NCBI GenBank assembly: GCA_030340625.1
Contig: JAOPHQ010004300.1
Location: 1 to 64,000, forward strand
Origin: Merluccius polli
Lineage: Eukaryota; Chordata; Actinopteri; Gadiformes; Merlucciidae
Length of the DNA stretch: 64,000 bases
Reading direction: 5' to 3'
Notes under the pieces: generated by a model
Database searches by the model: none
What the model was told of the DNA's origin: nothing
Seen by the model: the letters and a program-made list of their open reading frames with translations, nothing else
In this document: one piece after another, positions 21,750 to 34,827 of the stretch
Position numbering within the stretch: the first letter of the stretch is position 1
Layout of the letters: each line of letters opens with the position of its first letter
Position numbers and translations under genes: made by a program

Positions 21750-24700
21750 TCATTTTCTCTTGGCAGCCAGTAGGTTCGGTGCAGATACTTTAACTTTGCC
21801 CGGCATGTTCCTTGAAAGGTCCGTATCCTGCGACACACAGAAGCCCATGTTACAAGAGGGTTTGACCTGGCAATTTGTGTGTACTCTGTTTTTGAAGTAT
21901 ATTAGTCAAAGGGCTTACACGAAAAACCTTTAAAATGAGTTAAAGCATGGCGTAATCAACAGCTACAAATAAGTGTTTAGAATTAGCTTTTTTTTATTAA
22001 ATGTATATAATAATTAAAGTAGATTTGTTTTTGGCTGGAGCGGCAGGACAGCCCTATATATCTGTGGTGCTCTGTCACTGATACCCCTTTTCCTCCAAGG
22101 CAGTTCGGAGCCGGTGCCTAATCCGGAACCAGTTATTTGCACAAGAACCGCTTACGTTAAGGGCTGGTGGCGGGATTTTCGCGACCAACAACAGCAACTA
22201 AAATGGTGTGTTTAAAAAACACAGCTTCACTATTACTATTGTAACAGATTTTATATTAGCCCCTGTTGATTGTATCCCTTAGTTTGCCTTAGGAGAAAGG
22301 GGCGGGGAGGTGATAGTTACACCGTTGGTCGGAGTGGTTGTTGCTGAGGAATTCACACAACAATTTGGCCAATAAAGCACATACCATACGCGGTCCAGCC
22401 ACATACTAGGTTTTGACCTAGTCTTGTTTAAACCAACCTTCACACTGCGGAACAGGTCCTTCTCTCTCACTGTGGCCTCCCTGGCTTTCATGAAGCTGAA
22501 GACTGCGGTGCGAGCAGCTGGAAGACAACCACACCCAGGATTGTTATTTATACATCGCACCGCAAGTCCAACAGTCATTCAGAAACAACAAATCACTGAT
22601 CCCTACCTTTTCCCTTCTTTTGAGCGCCTGGCGTCAATTTCACCTTATGCCTGCAGGTGCGGACAAACAACCAAATGATTATTGAAATCAACGTGAACAA
22701 TGAGAAAGTGTCCGGTAGAGTGACAAGCTTGACATACTTGTAGTTGGAGAGGGCGGTGTAGGGTGCGCAGACGGGCACCGCAAACAGCAGCACGTCCTCG
22801 GCGTGGGGCTGGCCTGTCAGAGAGGTGAGCAGGTTCTCTGCTTCCTGGTGACACAGGAAACACGAGTACAACCACAAACACACAGTCAAACAAGACACCT
22901 GACACCGTCTGATCAATCTGCCCCACTAAAAAAAACATCACACTGAGTCGAGTGCAAGGATATTAACCCCGAGTACATCATGCTTTCAGTCTGTTTGACG
23001 TGAGGACACTGATGGACAGGAAATTGAGGGCAGACCCACCTCTGCTCCAGGGTTGTCCGGGTCCACCTCGTCCTCCTGCAAGAGTGGCAACAGACTCATT
23101 TTTAATTCATAGTTCTCAGTGAGACGGACAATAGAACTCGTCTTAATGTCACTGATATCGTTCATTATACCATGGCACGGGTGAATACTCGATTCTGATT
23201 GGCTGGAGGGGTGTTGATTAACTTTCGATAACATGCACGTCTATGACGTGATCATAACATAAGCAGTCTTATCACGGTCTAAATTAATGCGCTAAACGAA
23301 ACGTTAATAACTGTCAACTTGGACCGGACTCGGACGGGATTACGTTTAGAAAGCTTCCCCGTTGCCATGCCGTTAAGGTCGTCTCTATTTACTGGAGTAA
23401 TAAGGTAACGTTACCATGTCGTTACTAAGGTCGTCTCTATGTACTGGAGTAATAGGTAACATCTGCATTCCATATGAATCTCATGTTAACTGACATTAGG
23501 CGTTAGTCAGTCCCAGGCGTTAGTCAGACCCATATATTTCTCCGGTCATTTGCCGTTTGTTTCCGAGCTAAAAGTTGTAATTTTGAGACAGAATTGAGAC
23601 AGAAGACCCCAAAATATGAATTAACACCCTTATATTTTTAATGATTCACAAGTGGCCATGGTATAAGCGGGATAATTCACTCCGAGGTGTGCATGTATAT
23701 CGAAAAATAATGCACGCCGCGGGGGCTAAGATCCTCCGCCGCCGCGAAGTGCATTCTTTTTTTTCACCTCAGAGTGCCGTGCTGATATTCAGTATGAGAG
23801 CACTCCCTCTAGTGTGATATTGCTGAAACACATTTTAGGCGAGTCGAGGATTTTCAAGAACCGGGTGTCGTCTCTCTCACCTTGTCCTCTTGCTCGGCGG
23901 CGGCGCCCGGCTCGCCCTGGCTCCTCCCCGTCGGCAAACACTTCCGCTATCCTCACTGGCGGCGCCACGGTACGGGGTTTCTGAGGAGCTTTTCTGACCG
24001 GTTCGTCTTTCCCCTTCTTCCCTTTCTTTCCTTTCTCCTTCTCTTTCTCCTCCTTGGCGGAGCCAGCAGACTAGGGAAGACCAACAGCAGGTAAGTATTC
24101 ACACATCGCATCTTCTGGAACCTGTGAAACGCTTCAGCCATCTCATCGAACTGCCGTTAATAACATTTTAACAATCGATGGATTTTGGCTGTATACTCTT
24201 TTTCCAAATTATGAAGTATGTTATATTAACGCTAGCCTGGCTAACACCAGACTAAATCACAAATGAGATGTAGTCTGGCGACCACCTATTAATTTTCCTG
24301 TAGAGGAGGCGTGGTTCCCGATCGTCCAGAGCCGTTTATTGGGCGCTACGAATGTCTATCATAAGCGTCTGTTCGTAGCTCTTAGCCAATCGTATCAATT
24401 ATACCGGACGACGTATGTAAAGCGACAGAAATTCGGCAAGCAAGCATCGAGGAAGAAGATGACATTTTTAAAATAAACTTTCGTTCTAAACTATCTAGCA
24501 CTAAAACACTGTCCACAGCTAGACCGAAAGAGAGCTTCGCTTCCGCTGTAGCCGTGTCGGATCCGTACGAAACGAACTACAAGCTTCCGTCTGTCGAATA
24601 GTACGCGTCATCGTCTTTCCGTCCCTCCTCGTTCTGTGATTGGATATCAAATCCTCGCAAATTCTTGCGAGAGGAACCGGTCATAGCCACCAGGCTGTCT

Positions 24701-27700
24701 GGCAATTTCGAGCGCGCAAGGCAGCATGGGTATACCCAGGCTATATTAAAGCTGCTCTAGGTCACTTTTTTAAATGGTAAAATAGATATGAGTCAAGTGA
24801 TCTGTGAGAATATCTCATGCTGGTGTCCAATCCCTGCCTCTGTAGGTGGCTAAATAGGAGATAAACTGCCACTCCCTGTAGCCTGTGACCAATCAAGCAA
24901 GCTCTGAGGCTGTGACCAATCAGACAAGCTCTGAGGCCACTACTGCTTGTTCGTGTAGATCGTGTACACGCAACGGGACTGCGGGGTGGTCGGTGACGTC
25001 GAGGAGGAGGGGGAGTTTGTTGTATACATTCAAATCCATGGAAGGCTGAACATCATTTCTTTTTCATTCAAGCTAGCGCTTGGTCAACTCGCAAAAGTTA
25101 CCGAGAGCAGCTTTAACTGTTAAAATGACAACGTGTAGCTACATTTGTAAATACGTAAGGTGAATTTAGGCCGCTGCTTTCAAAACGGCGGCGGCGTTGG
25201 CTCTCACCCCCAGCAGCTTCATCCTCAGCTCCTTGTCCTCTTCATCCTGGTCCCGGTACTTCTCCTTGATCTTCTTCAGCTTGTTCTGAAAGGGGAGGGG
25301 CAAACAAACAAAGAAGCAACAAATTCTTGTCACATCCAAAATTGTGACTCCACTCCCAGTCATCAAAATCATGAATCGTAAGTTCTGCTTGTTGATGAGC
25401 AATGTCTTCACTGGGACGTCTTAATGTTTCCCTCTGACCTTTTGACCCCTCTTCGGGGGTTGCTGGGAGACCACTGCAGCTCCTCCTCCCCCCTTATTTC
25501 CCTGGCTGGCGGCCGGGACGGCAGGCGAGCTGTCGGTCTTCCTCTCCTCCTCGCCCTCCGCCTCACCATCCTTCTGCTTCTTCTTCTTTTCCTCCCTGAC
25601 GGCAGACAGAGAGAAAATGACTTTAACCGAATGACCCCTGGTCATTAGCTTAACCACTACAGGCAAATCTGGCACAGAACAAATTACAAATGACAGGTTC
25701 ATAAAAATGCCTTATATAATATTGGCAACCTGAGAATGATATAATCATCACTGTACAAACACAGCTTTTCCTTGAAAACAATAGATTTTTTTTTGGTCAG
25801 ACAAAGCAAGCCAAGTGGTGGTTGGGGGTTAGTTACAGCCATAACCACCAGCAGTATGTCTCTAGTAAAGCCAGAGTGTAGCAGTTGGAAGTGGCGCATG
25901 GTCAGTGTTCATGCATCATGGTTAACTGGCCCCGGTCAGTGTCCCCTTTCCGTTCCATTAGCTCACCTTCTCTGCTTAGCAGTCATGTGCTTTCTCCCCT
26001 GGGCGTCCACGTCCACCTGGAGACAAACGTTCAGATGAGGACGTTAGATAAACCCACGCTACCCTTACGGTGCTATCTAATGACACCGAGAACAATGATA
26101 AGCAATATCATGTGCAGTATTACCCTTCGATATCACGTGCTAGTATTACCCTTCAATATCATGTGCCATATTACTTTTCTATTTAATTGTCCAATTTAGT
26201 ATACTTATTTTATTTTATTTAACCTACTTATATCGTATCGTTATTCTATTAGGCACTGGTGTAAGCATTTACTCCTTCAACATTTTAAATGTATTACTCT
26301 ATTGCTTTTATTCTTATGTTGTTCTAACTTTTGAGTGATTTCTGGCACAAGAAATTCCTTCGGGATTAAAAAAAGAATCGTATCTTATCTCATGCGAGAT
26401 GTGAAAGTACGTTAGGTGTGTTGAGGTAAGTGAAACCTGTTGAGGCATTCATGACTGAGATGAAAGGTCGGCAATCACCTGGATGGTCTCTTCCTTTTTG
26501 AAGCCGGCGTTTGGAGCAGGCCTAGCGGGCACAAAAACATAAACACCATAAAACAGCCCGCTCTGTATATAAAGAGACGTACATTTCCCCCATGCTGAAA
26601 CCAAACCAAAACTACGCCAGCGGCGCCCACCTGCTGGGTTGCAAGTGGGAGAGAGAGATGCTGGTGTCTGGAAAGCAGATGTCGTCTTCATTCTCCTCCA
26701 CTTCCATCTCCCCCTCCTCCTCCTTCTCCTCCTTGACGTCCCCCCCCTCCATCGACGTCTCCTCAGGGACAGGCGGCAGCTCTTTGGGAGCCTCTTCATC
26801 CGCCACTTTCCCCATCTTCTCTCCGTTCTCTCTTGCTTCTCCTGCCTCCTCCTCACCCTCTCCTTCATTGCTGCTGTCGTCTCCTATAAAAAGAGACAAA
26901 AGATCAGCCACAACTTAGTGTATTCAGGGGGGGAATCTGTGCCAATTTATTTTGACTAGATATGATAGATAAATACGTAATTGATCTCAAAGGAAATTCA
27001 CGTTTCCCAGTGGCACACTCATTCACATGACAGAAGAGAGACGACACAACATAAGATACATGGCAAAAAAAAAAGACAAAATGTTTTTACATCTTGTGCC
27101 AATAACAGTCCACCTCATTAGCCGTCGGCTACGGTCCCCTTGGCCTCCTACCGATAAGCTCCTCCCCGTCCTCCAGCAGATCCGCCGCGCTGGACGTCAC
27201 CTCCTCCATGTCCTCCTCGATGGTCTTCACCTTCCTCTCACCTCGGTGCCTGAACACACTCTGCTCGTCCACCTACACACACAGAGACACGGTTTCTGAT
27301 GTGGCTTATGCTGCCGTTGACACGGAGAGAATAGAAAACACAGAGAGAATAAACTGTGTGTGTGCGCTTGCAGGAGGGATTTTACCTTGAAGAGGAAGCT
27401 GAAGCCCATCATTAAATATGAAGGCGGCATGTAGTTCTTCTTTCCTGGGGGGTGAGATCAACCCAATGTTAAGCCCCTCTTCTCTCCCTTTCACCACAGC
27501 GTAATGATACGGTGTGTGTGTATATAGATGGAGATATAGATGGAGATATACCTCTGATCATAAAACTTCCAGTGGTGAGATACTCTCCCGTGGGAGCAGT
27601 TTTGGAGACCTGGCCATTGTAAAACAAAAAAGAAGTATATTATGAGCAGTGCCCGACCCACAATGTTTCCGAATTTCTCGAGATCCAACACACATCCATT

Positions 27701-30700
27701 ACATTTACTCAAAATGCCTCACAATACACAGAGTCAAGCTTACAAACGTATTGATGACAAATGAAAGTGAAAAACAGAACACGGCATCTAACCGAACCAA
27801 ACCACAGACTACGACAGCGAACAGGCAACAGCGACAACAACCACATCAGTGCTGCTACTTCAGCCCGGCCCCCTCACGGTGACCCAGGTGGTCTCACCTG
27901 GTGGTGGTGGACCCACCAGGCGCTGGTGATGACCTTGGCGTCCCAGGCGGCGCTGTAGCACACGGCCATGGTCCCGGCCTCCGTCAGGCTCCGAGGGGGG
28001 ATGGTTACCCCTGGGGGGGGGGGGAGGAGGGAGGGGGAGTTACGTGGTGAGGCGGGAGGATTCGTGAGATGACGATCACGCAAGCATTCGTCTTGGCCGA
28101 CCCACGGTGGTTCGGACCAATCAGCATCCTGTGAGGCATTACTGGCGGCCACGGGCGTGGTTTAGGTGCGGCGACAGCGAGAAGCGACGTTCGTTGGAAA
28201 ACAACAATGGCGGCTCCTAAAGAGGTTAACGTAGGTGTTGCTATAGCATCAGTTATAGCTGAACTGGAGAGGAATTTCTTAATTGAAAGAAGAGCAAACG
28301 GCACTGAAGGCTTTTCTCGATGGAAAATATGTTTTCGCTCTCCTACTACGTCATATGGTTTGTTGATCTGATTGGTTGAAGTGAGCCTGTGATAGACGGT
28401 GATAGATGGCTGAGACAGATGGTTCATCCAATCACCTGCCAAGTATTTTTTGAGTAGCAGTTTCCAAGGACGACTTCCCAGATGGTTCTGTGTAATAAAC
28501 CATCTGGCACGTCAGGTAAGAGGAAAAGAGCACAACATTGAAAAACAAAGACGAAAAATAAAGCAAAGAAAGTTATATAGACCGAATAAAAAAAAAAGAA
28601 AAAGGTTTTAATAATGAATACTAAAATCAGACACTAAAATTACGTAACGGACAATTGGTGCAAAATGATCGCTTATTCCATCATGACATCATCAAGCACA
28701 ATTTCAGCCAATCGGGAAGATTAACAACCGTAGCAGCAGCAGCCCAGAGAGAGGGAGAAAGAGCGAGAGACTACGTACAGAGAGCTATGAATGTGCGGGT
28801 TTACCTGAGGGGTTTTTGATGACGCAGCTCGTTGCTCCATGGAGATCCGCGTGAACGTAGATGTCACCTGGCAACAGAAGAACGTCCATTTTGGTCCCCG
28901 TGTTTATCCAGTAGAGATATGTGTATTCATTAGTGCATGTGTAGATAAGGGGCTTGGGCATTCCTTACCAGCCCTCAGGTAGCGTTTGACGATCATCTCG
29001 TTCTGCTGCTGGTCTCTTCCTGCGATGACCAGGTAGTTTTCAGAGCTGACGAACCACAGGAACTTCTCGAACCTGAGAAGAGAAGAACAGGCAGGTGGGG
29101 AATGAAGATAAAAGAGTTCCCAGACCAACTTCACGATGTGTTATGTGATAAAAGTGAACTCACCAGTAGACCTTCCTGGCTTTCTGAATGGTGGTCACCT
29201 GTCTGGACCTCCTTGAGGGTCTGCTTGGTCTTTTTTTCTGCAGATTTAAAAGCCTTTAAAAAGAAAAAGGAAGAAAAACGATAAAGTGCATAAGCCAAAT
29301 ATAAAACATGCAAACAACATTTGAAAGAAGTGTACATGAACTAAAGAAAACATTGCCCTTAGATTGGATGAACAGGAATTCACCTTTTGTGCCGCCTCAA
29401 CAGTTTTCTGCTCCTTCTTTGCTGCGGTGCGTTTGTGGTCATAATACCTGAAAACAGGACAAAAAGACATTTGAGTCTCCTCTGTCCTTCCACATCTGAC
29501 CTATGCAAGGGTAAACATCGCAGACGTACTTCTTAGCATTGGCGTAGGCCGACAGGCTGAGGTCCACGTCCACCAGCATGGGCTTGTTCTTCTGCAGCTT
29601 GTTGGTCTGTCCTTTGTCCTTCTTGTTCTTCTTCCCCTTCTGGACCTTCTCAGCCACCTCCTCCTCCTCCCGCTCCTCGTCCCCATCCTGCTCCTCATCC
29701 AGAACGTAGGGATTCCTTGCAGGGAATAAGAAGGAGGGGTGGGATATGTTATATAGTAATACGTTATGCTGTTAACTTTGAAGCTGTAGTGTGCGACTTT
29801 TACATATAAATGAACGTCCGTTACATTCAAGCCCTTGTCGAACGAGTTCATACAGCGCTGATGAAGCTCATCACCTGCCGGATAAATCTCTCTGTATTTC
29901 ACTTTTTAAATCTGGTGTCTGCTGGCCGGATGAATGCATACTGCGCATGCTCTATGGGTAGAGTATGCGCAGCAGAGACTTCTGCCGGCTAACTTCCGGT
30001 TAGCCCTCTGCTAACTTCAATTGTGTCAAGTCATACATTATTATTTTTAAGTTCATTTCAAGTTTTGTTGAGGGATTTGGGAGTATCCCTGTACAGTCCC
30101 CAAATAGCAATATTACATTATCTCTTACGTGTATGTTGCCGGAGAGATCATGCTAAGCTTAAGATCAGTGACACTTGTATCTTGGGTGGGGGGGGGGGGG
30201 GTCCGGTGTCTTACTTCAACAGCATGGTGATGTGGTTGGTCTGCAGCTTCAGCTCCTTGATGGCGCAGGCCACCGGGTCGCCGGCCTCCTGGGCCTCCTT
30301 GACGATGAGGCCGATCTCAGCCCAGTCGACCTGGTTGGCCAGGGCGCTGCAGACCACCTGGAGCGCCCGCTCCACCACCGCCAGGTTCATCTCCACCAGC
30401 TCCCCCTTCACCCTGTCCACCTCCTGGAACAACACACAGAGCAGATACGTGTTTGGACCTTGTGAGGGGTAGCAGAACCCTGTTTTTTTTTTTGGGGGGG
30501 GGGGGGTGAAAACTGACAAGGGTGCATGAACCTGCAAATCCCAATAGTGACAGCTATGATCTCTATGAGTGACATTTATAGAAGTGGGTACATAGGAGTC
30601 AGTTCACATTCAGGTCCTTACTGACCTGGGCCTGGTGCAGGGCCACCAGCCTCTGTTCGTGGTCCTTCTTGACGTTGTCCAGCTTCTTCATGGCCTGTTT

Positions 30701-33536
30701 CTCCTGCTGCAGGGCCTTCATGTCGATCCTCTGGCCCTCCATCTTGGAGTAGAATTCATCCACCGCCTGTTGGAGAAGAACATCAGTCAACACTTCCTTC
30801 TCAAAAGCTTTTTTTGTTTTCAACAGATAAATACAAGTATTACATGTATATTAACTAACTGAGGTCTACATATCCCGATATAGCGATTCTACTACCCACC
30901 TTGTCAAACGAGTCAAACTCCACATGTGGGCTCTTTGTATTCTGAGCAAAAAGGAACGGATGAAACTCTTCATACCTGCAACAACAATACATGTTTCTAA
31001 CGTGTGTTGATAACTGAGGTTAAGTACATTTAGCATTTAAACCAACCTATAAATCAACATTACCACAACACAACACCAACTGGACTTACGTGAGCAGTTC
31101 TTCGCTGGGTTTGTCGGCAATCAAGCTTGGCTTCTTCTCACTCTTTTGAATGATGAAACCCTTCAATTGAAAAACCCAATGGAGAGAGCGTGTTATTTAG
31201 ATACAGGATACACTTTTTAAACCGAAATAAAGAGCAATGGGACTCAGATGTCTTACTTTTCCATTGAAGGATTCCGTTTTCTCCATGTATGTTTCGGCCA
31301 TTTGCAGGGCTTCCAGGATTTTAGGTGCTATTAAAAGGGGGGGGGGGTGATTGTTACACAGTTATCTATACATTATTTGTCTGCAATGATGGATAATCAA
31401 GGCCAAGGCAGGTGGCATTGTGGTATAATTCAACTATACGTAACCCAATTTGAACCTAAGAGAGCTAATTTTTCATTTTGTGGGAACTTTAAGACTTCCA
31501 GTGCCATAAAATATGGTTGCATCTCCTTTATTTTTATATGTGCTGATCCAATCCAATATTTTACATATTTATTTTATTGTCCATAATACAGATATTTATC
31601 TTTCTAGTGTCAAAAGGAAAGCAAGTTTTAGCTTCTTTAGAGTCTTGGTAGAGGTATGTTGCATTGCAGATGTTCGCTGATGGCGATACTGGACGATTTG
31701 AGTCTAATCACAACAACATTCGATACCAGGGTCTGTCTCGGGTAATCTTGGCTGTAATGTTTCTGGTAGGAAAACAATGGCTCGTACCTTGAGAAGTGCC
31801 TGCCTGGTTGTCCACTTTCACTGACCCGGATAGACCCACTTCTATCAAACAGTGCTCTATCAGAGTGGCGCCATAGGCTGGAGACAGATGAATGGGACAT
31901 GATACAGTCACAGATGATAGTTAAACTCATATGGCTATGATATATGTGACGTTGATATTCTGAGGATGTATGTAATCGAGGTGTTCTCAGGCTACTCACG
32001 AAGGTGGGGATTAAGGACCCTTTTCACTTGGTCTCCTTGTGTTGCTTTGGAGAGGACTTCACTCAGTCTAGGAGGTCAAAAAGATATCAAAAAAATGGCA
32101 CAGCATCCACAGAGCATACACATAAAGGCACCATCAAGCAGCCTAGCAGTAGATACACTGCCCAAACAGACATCAAGCTATAGAATTGGACAGTACAACA
32201 TTCACATTTAGTCATTACAACATCTTCATCCAAGCGGGACCTACAAGAGAGGCTGAGAACAATTAAAGCATACAATCAGTAGCAACAGCGAACCATTCCA
32301 AGTGCTGCATGAAGACTCTGGAAAAATTGAATGAAAATGAATGGAAAATATTGCCAATGAGTCCTCTCAGCCACAAAGGCACGTCGTTACCTCTCAAGGC
32401 TGATCAGAGGTTCGGGGGGACGCGCGTTCTCCACAGGATACCGCTCTCTCACCGCGATCTTCACGTCCTCCGCCTCCGCGGTGCGGAAGCGCAGCAGGTT
32501 CAGAATGGTGTACTCGTGGTCCGCCAAGATGATGTTGCCCTAGACGGCGTCGTTTGGACCAGGCGACATTTCAATGAACGGCAGTGAACTCGAAACGTGC
32601 AACATCAGGAGGACAATTGTGTGTGTGTTTTGTGCGTCGCTCGCGCGGGAGCCATACGTCCGAGCGGTGCGAGCGTACCCGGTCATACAGCTCCACGATC
32701 AGGTGGTAGGCCGCCTCGTCCGAGCCGAACTGGATGTCCACGATGCGGTCGATCCCGAGCTGCTTCACCTGCGTCAAGCGCCTCGACTTCAGGTGCTTTC
32801 GGCACTAAAGGACCCCAATACAAAAAACACCCCCAAACTGAAAACTGACAAAAAATATAATCAACCAAGTCAACAACAACAACAACAGAGACCATTTCGT
32901 CATGTTTGACCATAACAACACCAGAGGCTTTACCTTCATGGCAAAGCCGGAGGGCATGTTGTTCTTGGGCCATTCAAAGTCTGTGGAGTGAATCCGGACG
33001 CCGGACTCCACCAGGAGAATAGCTTTAGTGTCAGGCCTGGCAAACACAAACACGTTGACTTCTATTAAAACATAATACACATTAAAAAAAAACACAGCCA
33101 TTACACATTGACGTGGACATACGACGCGGTGGCCACACACACACACACACAGACACACACACACACAGAGACACACAGACACACACACACACAGTGAGAC
33201 ATTGTGAGCACATGGACCTCAGCCTTACTTCTGCAGGCGGATGAGGTACGTCTTGGTGTCGATGTCGTAGACGTTGTTGACCCTCATGCCGAGGTAGCTG
33301 CAAAGTAAGCGTCGCAAGTTGGGTCACCACCACCACCACCACTTCCCCCAGCAGCCATGAAATTAACTACTTGTGGTCGCCAAATACAACCTTTAATGAA
33401 TGAGTTATTCTTACGTCACAGAGGGTGACAGGTCGACACAGTCGAGGCGTTAGCATAAAAAAAAAAAAAACACTTACTTGGCGTTGATTTCAGCAATCAC
33501 CGCCCTGATGTCCACGGTGTTGAACCTCGTCTTCAT
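21750..33536 (-). CDS. nemf: Nuclear export mediator factor NEMF (ribosome quality control)
   Basis: Thirty-two coding exons: 33478-33536, 33229-33297, 32934-33036, 32679-32804, 32391-32539, 32000-32067, 31788-31877, 31257-31327, 31090-31160, 30900-30975, 30626-30766, 30215-30423, 29530-29715, 29384-29447, 29164-29253, 28969-29072, 28805-28867, 27898-28010, 27552-27609, 27386-27444, 27152-27272, 26631-26883, 26479-26521, 25967-26016, 25439-25595, 25208-25285, 23881-24070, 23040-23075, 22738-22844, 22607-22650, 22438-22517, 21750-21827; about 1067 residues (human 1076). It binds stalled 60S-tRNA complexes, recruits Listerin and adds C-terminal tails. NFACT-N starts MKTRFNTVDIRAVIAEIN; the conserved Asp96-Arg97 pair lies in LGIDRIVD. 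Coiled coils, NFACT-R (FEKFLWFVSSENYLVIAGRD) and NFACT-C (DVLLFAVPVCAPYTALSNYK) follow. Two oddities: exon 29164-29253 carries one extra base, and exon 23881-24070 leaves the wrong phase unless an internal donor at 23956 is used. Confidence 0.95.
23165..23666. mobile_element. Possible non-autonomous DNA element with 12-bp inverted ends
   Basis: TTATACCATGGC at 23165-23176 and its exact complement GCCATGGTATAA at 23655-23666 bracket 502 bases without coding sequence in a nemf intron. Target duplications are not clear, so the class is unknown. A GC-rich stem-like stretch follows to about 23830. Confidence 0.4.
24233..24743. mobile_element. Possible MITE, about 510 bp
   Basis: TAGCCTGG at the left and CCAGGCTA at the right are perfect 8-bp inverted ends. 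The flanks are similar (TATATTAACGC before, overlapping TATATTAAAGC after) but do not form a clean duplication. The content is non-coding and unlike its surroundings; it lies in the nemf intron between 24070 and 25208. Confidence 0.45.
28207..28371 (+). other. Unrecognised 54-codon open frame in a nemf intron, probably within a repeat
   Basis: ATG at 28207 to TGA at 28369-28371, antisense to nemf in the intron between 28010 and 28805. It starts MAAPKEVNVGVAIASVIAEL. The surroundings (about 28150-28510) include GATTGG/CCAATC motifs and look like a dispersed fish repeat, so this may be a transposon-derived fragment, not a gene. Confidence 0.25.
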
Positions 33537-34451
33537 CGTGACTGCGTTTCTAGTCAATATGATAATACAAGGAGCTATCGACAAGACTATCGATATATAT
33601 ATATATATATCTCTATATATATCTATATATTAAAAGCGACGCATAACGTAAACACACGCTCGCACAGCAGCAACCTCCTGGTGAGAGCAACGCGCAGGCT
33701 GCCACCGCACATGCGCAGCAAGCAGCAGCAGCAGCGCCTCCGCTACGGAAAGCCCGACGGATCAAAATACACGCCTCGCGATTTTTTTTATATCAACACA
33801 TCAGGTGAAACGATCAAATAATCCCTGCGCGTAACCGCGGCGCGCATGAGTCATTCGCGCGCACCTACACACGTGCACGCGTACGACACCTGCACGCGGA
33901 CAACGGCGCGGTAGTTTCCTCTCATCTCCTCTGTTTTGGCGTCGGGCAGAAGAAGAAGAAGAAGAAGAAGCGGCATGGACGCGGCGTCCCCCGCCGCTCC
34001 GCCCATGGGGATGGCGGCGCCGCGGCGGCGATGATGATGATGCACTACTACTCCAACTGGCTGATCGGCGTGAAAAACCGGGCGTGCATCAGGGACGCGT
34101 CCCGCCACCACCATGGGGAGACGCAGCAGCAGCAGCAGAGGGGGGGGAGGCAGCAGCAGCAGCAGCACCATGGGGAGACGCAGCAGAGGGGGAGGCAGGA
34201 GCAGCACCACCACCACCAGCCGCCCGCCGGTCGCAGGGCGTCCAAGCTCGCGGTCGGCGTGTCCCTTTGGAAAAAAGGTGTGTGTGTGTGTGTGGGGGGG
34301 GGGGGCGGGGGTTTGTGTGTGTGTGTGGGGGGGGGGGGGATATAATGCGACCTCTTTCCGTGTTTCTCTGCGTTGTGTGTGGGAGAGAGAGAGAACAATA
34401 ATAATAATAAATAAATAAATACAATACAAAAGTGAGGCCTACTACTACACT

Positions 34452-34494
<43 letters not shown>

Positions 34495-34827
34495 TTGCCG
34501 CCTCCTCCGCCTCGAGGTCAGAGCGGAGGGCGAGGCGTGCTCGGTTACCAAGGCAACGGTCAGCTAACAGGGCTCGCTCTCTCGCTGGCTGGCAAGCTAG
34601 GTGGTGATCTGCGTGTGTGTGTTTGTGGGGTTTTTTTACGCGTGCGCGCGTTGCGTTTTCGTAAAAAGATGGACGACTTATAACAAAAAACAAATGTCGC
34701 TCGACGACTACGCCGTTTTAAAATAAAGGACGCGCCGCCGCGACGCGGAGAGGGTTGATGGACGGTCCGCGTTTTTGAAATGTGACCCGCGGGAGGATCC
34801 GTAGCTGAGCGTGGCGCGGGGCCCAGG
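33537..34827. promoter_or_regulatory. Divergent nemf/mok promoter with CpG-rich and CAG-rich sequence
   Basis: Two start codons face outward across 1.29 kb. The interval 33640-34300 is rich in CG dinucleotides and CGCG, as expected of a CpG-island promoter. It also contains (GAA)n at about 33949-33970, CAG/CAC trinucleotide runs and poly-G/GT tracts (about 34280-34340), and (CA)n at 34455-34492. An open frame from 34031 (His/Gln-rich, about 104 codons) reaches into the GT/G tract; I could not match it to a family and see no good splice donor, so I do not call it a gene. Confidence 0.6.

Noticed and set aside
34031..34490. Possible gene upstream of mok
   Set aside because: His/Gln/Gly-rich frames follow trinucleotide and G-rich repeats on both strands; no exon junction or homology could be supported, so it is kept only as a promoter oddity.
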